Of a stretch of DNA of 64,000 nucleotides, positions 56,726 to 64,000 are shown piece after piece (within the stretch, counting starts at the first letter, position 1; each line of letters begins with the position of its first letter). This DNA comes from Polynucleobacter sp. MWH-P3-07-1. GTDB lineage: Bacteria > Pseudomonadota > Gammaproteobacteria > Burkholderiales > Burkholderiaceae. The notes under the pieces are model-generated. The model ran no database searches. It saw only the letters and a program-made list of their open reading frames with translations, and had not been told where the DNA came from. The DNA lies in contig NZ_CP061296.1 of NCBI RefSeq assembly GCF_018687555.1, positions 434,001 to 498,000 of the forward strand, written 5' to 3'. Both the position numbers and the translations under genes were made by a program.

Positions 56726-57229
56726 TTATTGGGCGTTTAGTAGTGGGGTAACGAGTTCTTCAAGAAGTTTGGTATCGACAGTAGCATCACCTTTCATACC
56801 ATTCTTCCTGAGGATGCCATTTTTATCAATAATGAAAGTACTCGGAATACGCCAGATTCGCCCGTAGTCTGAGTAATCCATTTGTTTTTTCTCGGCAAAC
56901 AGAAAGGAATAATTTCGCGTGATTTGTTTTGCTTGTTCCATATCTGAAGGTTTATCCATTGTGATCGCTAGGACCTCAAATCCTTTGGATTTATTCTTTT
57001 TCAGAAAGGCTTCGATAGCGGGCATTTCTTCGCGGCAGGGCTCGCACCAACTTGCCCAAAAATTGACCAAGACCACTTTGCCTTTATTGGCTTGGAGCGA
57101 GAAGGGCTTGCCATCAATGAGTGTTCCTTCTATATTGGGTGCGGGCTGGCCGACTTCAATTGCAGCAAGCGCATTTTTCGCTAGAGCAGAAATGAGCAAT
57201 ATAAAAAGAATTTGATAGACGCGTTTCAT
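56726..57229 (-). CDS. TlpA-family periplasmic thioredoxin-like protein
   Basis: This protein of about 167 residues has an N-terminal signal or anchor (VYQILFILLISALAKNALA) and a TlpA/ResA thioredoxin fold with FWASWCEPCREEMPAIEAF (WCEPC active site), a cis-proline region IPSTFIIDKNG, and the central insert common to the family. TlpA-like proteins reduce copper-site or cytochrome cysteines. ATG 57229 is preferred because it directly begins the signal peptide; ATG 57256 is also open. It converges on the barrel gene and is divergent from the PCu(A)C gene. Confidence 0.88.
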   Translation of the reverse strand: MKRVYQILFILLISALAKNALAAIEVGQPAPNIEGTLIDGKPFSLQANKGKVVLVNFWASWCEPCREEMPAIEAFLKKNKSKGFEVLAITMDKPSDMEQAKQITRNYSFLFAEKKQMDYSDYGRIWRIPSTFIIDKNGILRKNGMKGDATVDTKLLEELVTPLLNAQ

Positions 57230-57270
57230 TTGTATGAGTATTTCATGAAATTCCATTTAAGGAGAAGGTA

Positions 57271-57735
57271 ATGATAAAGAATCAAACAGGCTGGCTATTC
57301 AGCATTGCGTTAATGGCTTTGGCTGGGAGCATCCAGGCACAGGAAGCCAAAGTAGGCTCTATCAAGATTGAGAATGCCTATGTTCGTGCTACCGCACCAG
57401 GACAACCCGCTGCTGGCGCTTTTATGAAGATTGAAAATAGTGGCACTGCAGATCAATTGGTTTCAGCCAGCTCTCCTGCAGCTGGCGAAGTACAACTGCA
57501 CCAAATGTCGATGGAAGGTAATGTGATGAAGATGGGACAGGTTAAAGATATCGCTGTCCCAGCTAACGGCTCGGTTGATCTCAAACCCGGCGGCTATCAC
57601 ATCATGCTGATGAATATCAAAGCACCATTGAAGGCGGGTGAAACTGTGCCAGTCAAACTCAAGTTTGCTAAGGCGGGTGAGGTGGAGGTGAAGTTGCCGG
57701 TTAATGCAGTTGGCAGTGGCATGAATATGCACTAA
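57271..57735 (+). CDS. PCu(A)C periplasmic copper chaperone
   Basis: This 154-residue protein has a signal peptide (LFSIALMALAGSIQA) and the PCu(A)C fold: ENAYVRATAPGQPAAGAFM, then copper ligands in VQLHQMSMEGNVMKM and PGGYHIMLMNI (the H-M-x-H-x-M set). Such proteins deliver Cu(I) to cytochrome oxidase together with Sco or TlpA partners. A TlpA gene is divergent 41 nt away, which supports copper delivery. AAGGAGAAGG precedes the ATG. A terminator follows. Confidence 0.92.
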   Translation: MIKNQTGWLFSIALMALAGSIQAQEAKVGSIKIENAYVRATAPGQPAAGAFMKIENSGTADQLVSASSPAAGEVQLHQMSMEGNVMKMGQVKDIAVPANGSVDLKPGGYHIMLMNIKAPLKAGETVPVKLKFAKAGEVEVKLPVNAVGSGMNMH

Positions 57736-57755
57736 GTCATTCAAACCTAGTGATG

Positions 57756-57783
57756 AAAAAAGCCCCTATTGCTAGGGGCTTTT
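57756..57783. terminator. Bidirectional terminator between the PCu(A)C gene and ilvD
   Basis: AGCCCCTA (57761-57768) pairs with TAGGGGCT (57773-57780), with an A-run before and a T-run after, so it can end both convergent transcripts. Confidence 0.9.
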
Positions 57784-57806
57784 CTTTTGCTGATCAGGCA
57801 ATCAAC

Positions 57807-59498
57807 TTAGAGATCTAAATCGAGATCAGTTACCGCACCTTTGCTAGCAGTGCTGGCTAAGCTGGCATATTTCGCCAGCAGGCCACGGGTGTAGCGTGGC
57901 TTGGGTTTTTTCCAAGCAGCGCGACGTCTGGCAATTTCTTCTTCACTGACATTGAGCTGAATCAGTAGCTGGTGTGCGTCAATCGTGACTGAATCACCTT
58001 CCTCAATCAGAGCAATCGTGCCACCGACGTAAGCCTCAGGAGCAACGTGACCTACGACCATACCCCAGGTGCCACCAGAGAAGCGACCGTCAGTGATGAG
58101 GCCCACGGTTTCGCCCAGACCTTGCCCGACAAGAGCGGAGGTGGGAGCAAGCATTTCGCGCATGCCAGGACCACCTTTAGGGCCCTCGTAGCGGATGACA
58201 ACAACATCACCATCCTTAATCTTCTGCGCCATAATGGCTTTCATCGCATCATCTTCAGAATCAAACACGCGTGCAGGACCAGTAATGGAGGGGTTCTTTA
58301 AGCCAGTGATCTTCGCTACGCAACCTTCAGGGGAAATATTTCCTTTTAGGATGGCTAAGTGACCTTGCTTATACATGGGGTTATCTAAAGTACGAATCAC
58401 TTTTTGATCAGCGCGGGGTACCGAAGGAACATCTTTTAATACTTCTGCAATGGTCTTACCAGTAATCGTCATGCAATCACCATGCAAGAGTCCGCCATCG
58501 AGCAAAATCTTCATAACTTGGGGAATGCCACCGGCTTCATGCAAATCGGTAGCCAAATATGTACCAGATGGTTTCATATCGACAATCACTGGTACGCGTT
58601 TACGAATTCTTTCAAAGTCATCAATCGACCAATCAATCTCAGCTGCACTGGTGATTGCCAGGTAATGCAGAACGGCATTGGTTGAGCCACCGACTGCCAT
58701 GATCAAGCTAACCGCATTCTCAATCGATTTTTTGGTGATGATGTCTCGTGGACGCAGATTGTTTTTAATGGCCTCTACCAATACACGCGCAGACTCTGCG
58801 GCGCTGACCACCTTCTCTTCATCGACGTTAGACATCGTGGAAGAGTAGGGCAGGCTCATACCCAATGCTTCAAAGGAGGAGCTCATGGTGTTAGCGGTAT
58901 ACATACCACCGCAAGAGCCGCTACCTGGGCAAGCATGCTGCTCTACGCCTTTGAGATCCTCTTCGCTTAAGCGTCCTGATGTAAATTCACCAACGGCCTC
59001 GAAAGCAGAAACAATATTGAGTTCCTTGCCTTTGAAATGACCGGGCTTAATCGTTCCGCCATAAACATAAATCGCAGGCACATTGGTACGCGCGATTGCC
59101 ATCATGCCGCCAGGCATATTTTTATCGCAGCCACCAATGACAACCACGCCATCTTGCCAAAGACCATTTACACAGGTCTCAATGCTATCGGCAATCACTT
59201 CGCGCGAGATGAGGGAGTATTTCATACCCTCGGTGCCCATACCAATTCCGTCAGAGACGGTTGGTGTTCCAAATACCTGGGCTTTTGCGCCAGCCTCTTC
59301 AAGGGCCATGATGGCAGCGTCTGCCAGTTTTTGGAGGCCGCTATTGCAAGGGGTAATCGTGGAGTGGCCGTTCGCTACGCCTACCATGGGTTTAGAAAAG
59401 TCTTTTTCCTGATAACCCATCGCGTAATACATGGAACGGTTCGGAGCACGTGCTACTCCCTCGGTTACGTGGCTTGAGCGTTCGTTAAGACGTTTCAT
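57807..59498 (-). CDS. ilvD: Dihydroxy-acid dehydratase
   Basis: This 563-residue iron-sulfur enzyme forms the 2-keto acids of valine and isoleucine synthesis. It has the cluster cysteine in [20 protein letters not shown] near residues 121-140, another in [19 protein letters not shown] near 192-210, and [20 protein letters not shown] near 476-495. The sequence fits the [2Fe-2S] subgroup. It is a single-gene unit. The upstream region holds a TTGCACTGCAA palindrome shared with the btuB region. Confidence 0.96.
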   Translation of the reverse strand: MKRLNERSSHVTEGVARAPNRSMYYAMGYQEKDFSKPMVGVANGHSTITPCNSGLQKLADAAIMALEEAGAKAQVFGTPTVSDGIGMGTEGMKYSLISREVIADSIETCVNGLWQDGVVVIGGCDKNMPGGMMAIARTNVPAIYVYGGTIKPGHFKGKELNIVSAFEAVGEFTSGRLSEEDLKGVEQHACPGSGSCGGMYTANTMSSSFEALGMSLPYSSTMSNVDEEKVVSAAESARVLVEAIKNNLRPRDIITKKSIENAVSLIMAVGGSTNAVLHYLAITSAAEIDWSIDDFERIRKRVPVIVDMKPSGTYLATDLHEAGGIPQVMKILLDGGLLHGDCMTITGKTIAEVLKDVPSVPRADQKVIRTLDNPMYKQGHLAILKGNISPEGCVAKITGLKNPSITGPARVFDSEDDAMKAIMAQKIKDGDVVVIRYEGPKGGPGMREMLAPTSALVGQGLGETVGLITDGRFSGGTWGMVVGHVAPEAYVGGTIALIEEGDSVTIDAHQLLIQLNVSEEEIARRRAAWKKPKPRYTRGLLAKYASLASTASKGAVTDLDLDL

Positions 59499-59577
59499 CT
59501 GCTAAGTACTCCAAAAGTAATATTTGCTGAATTTGTAAAGGCTCTATTGTGCCGTGATGTGTATAAAGCCTATTATG

Positions 59578-59588
59578 TTGCACTGCAA
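59578..59588. promoter_or_regulatory. Palindrome TTGCACTGCAA upstream of ilvD
   Basis: A perfect 5-bp inverted repeat with one central base lies 80 nt upstream of ilvD and 150 nt upstream of the divergent HTH gene. It shares the TTGCANTGCAA core with the site at 14132. It may be an operator for either gene; the regulator is unknown. Confidence 0.35.
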
Positions 59589-59739
59589 TATAAAAAGGGG
59601 TGGGTCGCATCCTCCCAACGGCTACTTTGAAATGAAACACTTATCGCTTATATTTCAGGGAGTTATCTTTTGATTGCATTTCGAGGAAAAAGAATCTTTA
59701 GTGCCCATGTTTAGCAAAGTCCTAGATTGATCTGATTTG

Positions 59740-60132
59740 ATGAATATAACCACAGAATTTTTAGAGCTTGATCAGGCCGCCTTCATTAAGGCGCGGGAAG
59801 CGCTTGGCTTAAGTATTCAGGAGTTGGCAGCCAAGGCATGTCTATCTGTGCGGCAAGTTGAGCAAATTGAAAATGGTGGACAAAGTTCTTTCTACAGTTT
59901 GAAGATTAAAAATACTGCTGCTAAAAAAATAGCCAATCTCTTAAAGTTGAATGAGGCATTGATTTTTAAAAGCGCCGATATTGCAGGTGATCAAGATTCT
60001 CAAATGGAACAGTCAGCTGTTGAGCCTACACCACAAGAAACTATTGAAGCCAGCGAAAAAAGAGAAGCAACTCGCTCTACTCGATACCATAGCTCTCTTT
60101 TGCGGCGCGACAAATATACAGCCAGGCTTTAA
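59740..60132 (+). CDS. HTH protein, RodZ-like N-domain without membrane anchor
   Basis: This protein of about 130 residues has one helix-turn-helix domain (about residues 13-70, with LSIQELAAKACLSVRQVEQI) and a disordered charged tail ending RRDKYTARL. It closely matches the N-terminal domain of the next gene: 41 of 57 aligned residues are identical by my count. No membrane helix is present, so it should be cytosolic. ATG 59740 or TTG 59737 may be used; no clear ribosome-binding site is seen. Function is unknown; DNA binding or partnership with the longer paralogue is possible. Confidence 0.72.
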   Translation: MNITTEFLELDQAAFIKAREALGLSIQELAAKACLSVRQVEQIENGGQSSFYSLKIKNTAAKKIANLLKLNEALIFKSADIAGDQDSQMEQSAVEPTPQETIEASEKREATRSTRYHSSLLRRDKYTARL

Positions 60133-60136
60133 CTAA

Positions 60137-61093
60137 ATGAAAAACGCAGTTGTACCACCGATGATTTGCAAAGAAGCGTTTACTGCTGCAAGGGAGAAGC
60201 TTGGTCTGAGTATCAAGGAGTTATCCCAAAAGACTTGCCTATCCGTGCGCCAGATTGAGCAAATTGAAGACGGGGGGCAAAACTCTTTTTATAGTACCAA
60301 TATTAAATTTACAGCAGCCAAAAAAGTTGCAGAAATTCTGAAGCTCACCCCAGAAGAAGCGTTTGATTTCGGCGATCTGGTCTCTGCTTTACCAGTTACT
60401 AAACAGTCCGAGCCTGCAGTTGCAGTGAAGTTGGAGGAAACCCCCGCCCCAACCATAAAAACACCAAAGCTTTCTGACAATCAATCACCCAAAGTGAAAC
60501 ATCGTTTAGCGATGCTTGGCTTAGTTGCGATCGCTGGGTTTGCCTTTGTGAGTTTGCAGTCTAGTTTATTTGGTCTAAATAGCGAGACTACACAAACCCC
60601 TGCTCAACAGGTGAAGGCAGAGGTCGCAACCCCTGCTGAATCAGCTTCGCCAGCAGCACCAGAAAAAATGACGGAGACTGTTCCAGCACCTACTACCTCA
60701 GCAACTCCGCCCGCAGCTTCATCTGCAGCCCCAAGCACGGCGCTAGCAATTGCTTCTGCAGAATGTCCTGTAGCGGATACCAATGTTGCTAGTTTTAAAA
60801 CTGATGTGCCCAAGAAATCAGCTGATATGGTTTATCTCGTCGCCAAGACTCCGCAGGTGGTTTGTGTTCTTGATGCTACTGGCAAAAGCCAGCCCAAGCA
60901 ATTAGAGCCCGGAATTGGGGCTAGTGTTTATGGCAAAGCACCTCTAAAGGTTTTGACTACCGGATTAACACAAGTCGATCTGTATTTTCAGGGTGTGAAA
61001 GTTCGCCCTAGCAATCCAATTGCTAACACCGTCATGCTAGAGCCTGCACCACTCAATGTAGTCAAGGGCGAAGCTGATTCAGAGCTGCGTTAA
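60137..61093 (+). CDS. RodZ-like protein: HTH, membrane helix, periplasmic domain
   Basis: This 318-residue protein has an N-terminal HTH (LSIKELSQKTCLSVRQIEQI, about residues 8-66), a single membrane helix (LAMLGLVAIAGFAFVSLQSSLF, about 123-144), an alanine-proline-rich linker (150-210) and a C-terminal domain of about 100 residues resembling the DUF4115/RodZ periplasmic domain (VYLVAKTPQVVCVLDATGK). It lies 4 nt after its short paralogue. RodZ links MreB to the cell wall machinery; this may be a variant or an unrelated protein of similar layout. The true rodZ usually sits next to ispG, which is absent here. Confidence 0.72.
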   Translation: MKNAVVPPMICKEAFTAAREKLGLSIKELSQKTCLSVRQIEQIEDGGQNSFYSTNIKFTAAKKVAEILKLTPEEAFDFGDLVSALPVTKQSEPAVAVKLEETPAPTIKTPKLSDNQSPKVKHRLAMLGLVAIAGFAFVSLQSSLFGLNSETTQTPAQQVKAEVATPAESASPAAPEKMTETVPAPTTSATPPAASSAAPSTALAIASAECPVADTNVASFKTDVPKKSADMVYLVAKTPQVVCVLDATGKSQPKQLEPGIGASVYGKAPLKVLTTGLTQVDLYFQGVKVRPSNPIANTVMLEPAPLNVVKGEADSELR

Positions 61094-61107
61094 GTAAAGC
61101 AACAGTT

Positions 61108-61464
<357 letters not shown>

Positions 61465-61525
61465 TCATCATACTCATAAGAGCTGAGATTGCCAATCGTG
61501 TTTGACAGTAATAAGTCAGTGCTAT

Positions 61526-63145
61526 TTAGGCTCTAAATTGTGAGGTAATAGGGTAGCGCCAGTCGCGCCCAAATGCACGGGTGGTCACCCGAACCCCTGG
61601 CGGCGATTGGCGGCGCTTGTATTCATTAAGCTTGATGAGGCGGGTTACTTTTTCAACGCTTTCTGGATCAAAACCTGCGGCGATGATTTGGGCAATAGAT
61701 TGGTTTTGCTCCATATAGCGCTCTAGGATCCCATCCAATACTTCATAAGATGGCAGACTATCCTGATCGGTTTGATCAGGACGCAATTCTGCAGAGGGCG
61801 CACGAGTCAAAATGCGTTCTGGAATGACTGCCTGAATATGATTGCGATAAGCACATAGACGATAGACCAGAGTCTTGGCAATATCTTTAATCACAGCAAA
61901 GCCACCAGCCATATCGCCGTAAAGCGTGCAGTAGCCTACGGCCATTTCACTCTTGTTACCGGTGGTGAGAACAAGCCTACCCGTTTTATTGGAGAGTGCC
62001 ATCAAGAGAGTGCCGCGGACTCGTGCCTGAATATTTTCTTCGGTTGCATCGGGTTTCATGCCTTTGAATTGGGCAGCAAGTGCATGCTCTAAGGCATCGA
62101 CGGATCCGCTAATCGGAATTTCATCGTATTGCACGCCCAAGTTCTGAGCAAGCTCACGAGCATCGACCCAGGAGATCTCTGCGGTATAGCGTGAGGGCAT
62201 CATCACGGCCCGGACTTGATCTGCACCCAAAGCGTCTACTGCAATCGCAAGGACGAGGGCAGAGTCTACGCCGCCTGATAAACCAATGATGGCGCCAGGA
62301 AAATGATTCTTGTGAACATAATCTCGTACGCCTAAAACCAGGGCTTGATAGGCTTGTGCTTCGATGCTTAGTGATGGGGTGATCTTGCCTAGCTCTAAAT
62401 CATGAGCTGCATTCATTTTGACAAAACCTAAACCCGTTTCAAACTGCGGCATGGCCATCACGAGCTCACCCTGAGAGTTAAGTGCAAATGAGCCACCGTC
62501 AAAGACCAATTCATCTTGGCCGCCTACTGAGTTCAAATAAATGAGGGGCATGTGGGTCAGCGCAATATGTTGACGCAATACCTTAATCCGTAAAGTTTCC
62601 TTATCGAGGTGATAAGGAGAGGCGTTGGCCACCAATAGGATTTGTGCTCCTGCAGCGTGAGCCTGTTGTGCTGGACCAGCATGCCATGCGTCTTCACACA
62701 GAATCAGTCCAAAACGAACGCCATCGACTTCAAATACACAAGGCTGATTACCCGGTGTGAAATAACGCACTTCATCAAAGACTTCATGATTGGGTAATTC
62801 TTGTTTGGCATAGCATGCTATGACTTTGCCATTACGCAGAACCGATGCCGAGTTTTGTAAGCCCTGCGTAGACTTTTGTGGATGTCCCACAACGACGGTG
62901 AGATCAGCAAACTGCGCCAACGATTTTGTAAGCTCTTGCAAAGTCTGCTCACAGGCCTCAATGAAAGCAGGGCGGAGCAATAAATCTTCAGGGGGGTAAC
63001 CCGTTAGCGAGAGCTCAGGCGTTAGTAATACTGTTGCGCCTTGAGTAAAGGCGTCTTTAGCAGCTTGAAGAATGAGCTCAGTATTCCCCTTCAAATCACC
63101 CAAGAGCGGGTTGATTTGGGCGAGGGCGATTGGTCCTGAGCTCAC
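61526..63145 (-). CDS. nadE: Glutamine-dependent NAD+ synthetase
   Basis: This 539-residue two-domain enzyme amidates nicotinic acid adenine dinucleotide using glutamine. The N-terminal nitrilase domain has the Glu of LLTPELSLTGYPPEDLL, a Lys in the middle block, and Cys in LILCEDAWHAG. The C-terminal synthetase has the ATP loop GLSGGVDSALVLAIAVDALG near residues 287-306 and TTGNKSEMAVGYCTLYGDMAGG. Both domains are complete. The upstream ppa gene is 18 nt away, and glnB lies 79 nt downstream. Confidence 0.95.
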   Translation of the reverse strand: MSSGPIALAQINPLLGDLKGNTELILQAAKDAFTQGATVLLTPELSLTGYPPEDLLLRPAFIEACEQTLQELTKSLAQFADLTVVVGHPQKSTQGLQNSASVLRNGKVIACYAKQELPNHEVFDEVRYFTPGNQPCVFEVDGVRFGLILCEDAWHAGPAQQAHAAGAQILLVANASPYHLDKETLRIKVLRQHIALTHMPLIYLNSVGGQDELVFDGGSFALNSQGELVMAMPQFETGLGFVKMNAAHDLELGKITPSLSIEAQAYQALVLGVRDYVHKNHFPGAIIGLSGGVDSALVLAIAVDALGADQVRAVMMPSRYTAEISWVDARELAQNLGVQYDEIPISGSVDALEHALAAQFKGMKPDATEENIQARVRGTLLMALSNKTGRLVLTTGNKSEMAVGYCTLYGDMAGGFAVIKDIAKTLVYRLCAYRNHIQAVIPERILTRAPSAELRPDQTDQDSLPSYEVLDGILERYMEQNQSIAQIIAAGFDPESVEKVTRLIKLNEYKRRQSPPGVRVTTRAFGRDWRYPITSQFRA

Positions 63146-63163
63146 TCCAATGGCAAGTTAGCC

Positions 63164-63706
63164 TTAGGCTGACTTGTTTTCCTTGTTGTAGCGCTCAATA
63201 CCTTCAAGAATTTCTTGATGGGCATCAGCAACACCGCCCCAGCCTTGTACCTTGACCCATTTCCCTTTTTCTAAATCTTTATAGTGCTCAAAGAAGTGTT
63301 GGATTTGGTTTAAGCGCAGTGGATTGATATCTTCAGGCTTTTGCCAATGGGTATAGATCGGCAGAATCTTATCTTCTGGAACGGCTAATAATTTGGCATC
63401 TTGACCGGCCTCATCTTCCATTTTCAGAAGACCAATCGCACGGCAGCTCACGACCACACCAGGAATCAGTGGGAAGGGAGTAATGACGAGAACGTCAACT
63501 GGATCTCCGTCACCTGCAATGGTTTTATTGATGTAGCCATAGTTGCATGGATAGTGCATTGCAGTACCCATGAAACGGTCTACAAAAATTGCGCCACTCT
63601 CTTTATCGACCTCATATTTAATTGGATCGGCATTCATCGGAATTTCAATAATGACGTTGAAACTCTCAGGGATTTTCTTGCCAGGTTTGACCTTGTCTAA
63701 ACTCAT
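63164..63706 (-). CDS. ppa: Inorganic pyrophosphatase (soluble, family I)
   Basis: This 180-residue enzyme hydrolyses pyrophosphate to phosphate in the cytosol. The metal-binding signature [16 protein letters not shown] lies near residues 65-80, with PCNYGYI before it and the third aspartate in [19 protein letters not shown]. Length matches family I hexameric enzymes. It is divergent from a membrane pyrophosphatase gene starting at 63871 and lies 18 nt upstream of nadE, which releases pyrophosphate. Confidence 0.96.
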   Translation of the reverse strand: MSLDKVKPGKKIPESFNVIIEIPMNADPIKYEVDKESGAIFVDRFMGTAMHYPCNYGYINKTIAGDGDPVDVLVITPFPLIPGVVVSCRAIGLLKMEDEAGQDAKLLAVPEDKILPIYTHWQKPEDINPLRLNQIQHFFEHYKDLEKGKWVKVQGWGGVADAHQEILEGIERYNKENKSA

Positions 63707-63870
63707 AAATACTCCAATTAAAGATTAGTAAATACCCTGATCTTATCAAACTAGCAAAGTCATAATTCTGTTAGATACTGATGCAGCTTATTGACTCTGA
63801 GCAAAAGCCTTAAAAATCAGGTTCCGATAGGCGCAAGTAACAAAACAAATCAACTTTAGGGAGTTCAAGC

Positions 63871-64000
63871 ATGAGTAATGTCACTTTAGGCTTGTATTTT
63901 GCCTTAGCGTGCGGTGTGATAGCCGTGATTTACGGTTTTGTGATGCGCGGCTGGATTTTGCGCCAAAGCACTGGTAATGCCAAGATGGTGGAGATTGCTG
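63871..64000 (+). CDS. hppA: Membrane-bound ion-pumping pyrophosphatase HppA (start only)
   Basis: Only the first 43 codons are in the window. The peptide opens [20 protein letters not shown], a membrane helix, then [18 protein letters not shown], which matches the loop after helix 1 of H+/Na+-translocating pyrophosphatases (usually followed by AIQEGAxAYL). AGGGAG precedes the ATG by about 9 nt. The identity is fairly safe from this loop; pump ion cannot be told. Confidence 0.78.
   Translation, partial: MSNVTLGLYFALACGVIAVIYGFVMRGWILRQSTGNAKMVEIA

Noticed and set aside
59669..59713. Fourteen-codon frame starting at TTG with an AGGGAG upstream
   Set aside because: It is too short and has no other support; it is more likely part of the leader before the HTH gene.
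63791..63804. TTGACTCTGAGCAA as a third FNR-type box upstream of hppA
   Set aside because: The right half-site reads AGCAA instead of GTCAA or ATCAA, and no -10 at the matching distance was recognised.

Overview
The window looks like a chromosome segment from a free-living freshwater betaproteobacterium of the Burkholderiaceae, most likely Polynucleobacter. This is inferred from protein character and gene order: a DUF3460 gene with scpA and panC, zapA followed by 6S RNA, nadE-glnB, ppa facing a membrane pyrophosphatase gene, and paired cyanophycin synthetase genes. Base composition is moderate and intergenic gaps are short. There is no sign of phage, insertion sequences or CRISPR. One tRNA gene (Thr, CGT), one 6S RNA and one cobalamin riboswitch are visible.

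Layout. 1-3.9 kb: housekeeping genes (lptF cut by the window edge, pepA, holC, lgt). 4.0-10.0 kb: a malonate module of malonyl-CoA decarboxylase, a three-gene TRAP transporter and malonyl-CoA synthetase. 10.0-14.1 kb: a TauE/SafE permease, 6S RNA, zapA, a ZapB-like gene and a B12-riboswitch-controlled TonB receptor, all on the minus strand. 14.2-20.4 kb: an oxalate module of a Crp/Fnr regulator, oxalyl-CoA decarboxylase, two formyl-CoA:oxalate CoA-transferase paralogues and an unusual formyltransferase-like gene. 20.4-37.8 kb: mixed housekeeping genes (panC, scpA, metG, fdhD, dcd, a basic amino acid decarboxylase, argH, hemCD, ubiC, rhlE, an aldehyde dehydrogenase, msrA, pdxH, tcdA). 38.0-40.5 kb: an amino acid permease with alanine dehydrogenase. 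40.6-45.6 kb: a Gdt1-type exporter, pepN, a vapBC-type pair and fbp. 45.6-53.4 kb: a cyanophycin locus (cphA1, truncated cphA2) divergent from an ABC exporter with a zinc-ribbon-like motif and a DUF1854 gene. 53.4-55.2 kb: tRNA-Thr, a compact 34-residue gene with its own promoter and terminator, and an oxalate/formate-antiporter-family transporter. 55.3-57.7 kb: a putative copper/thiol cluster. 57.8-64 kb: ilvD, a tandem pair of RodZ-like HTH genes, glnB, nadE, ppa and the start of hppA.

How the parts fit. The malonate and oxalate modules suggest growth on small dicarboxylates such as those released by photodegradation of humic matter (inference). The oxalate enzyme operon and the antiporter-family gene lie about 39 kb apart, but each has a 14-bp FNR-type box (TTGAC-N4-GTCAA at oxc, TTGAT-N4-GTCAA at the transporter). 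In both cases the box sits exactly 22 nt upstream of a -10-like hexamer. The Crp/Fnr gene next to oxc has an ETLSR recognition helix suited to such boxes, so one regulon may cover uptake and breakdown of oxalate. The cyanophycin genes and their divergent ABC/DUF1854 partners form a second poorly described system.
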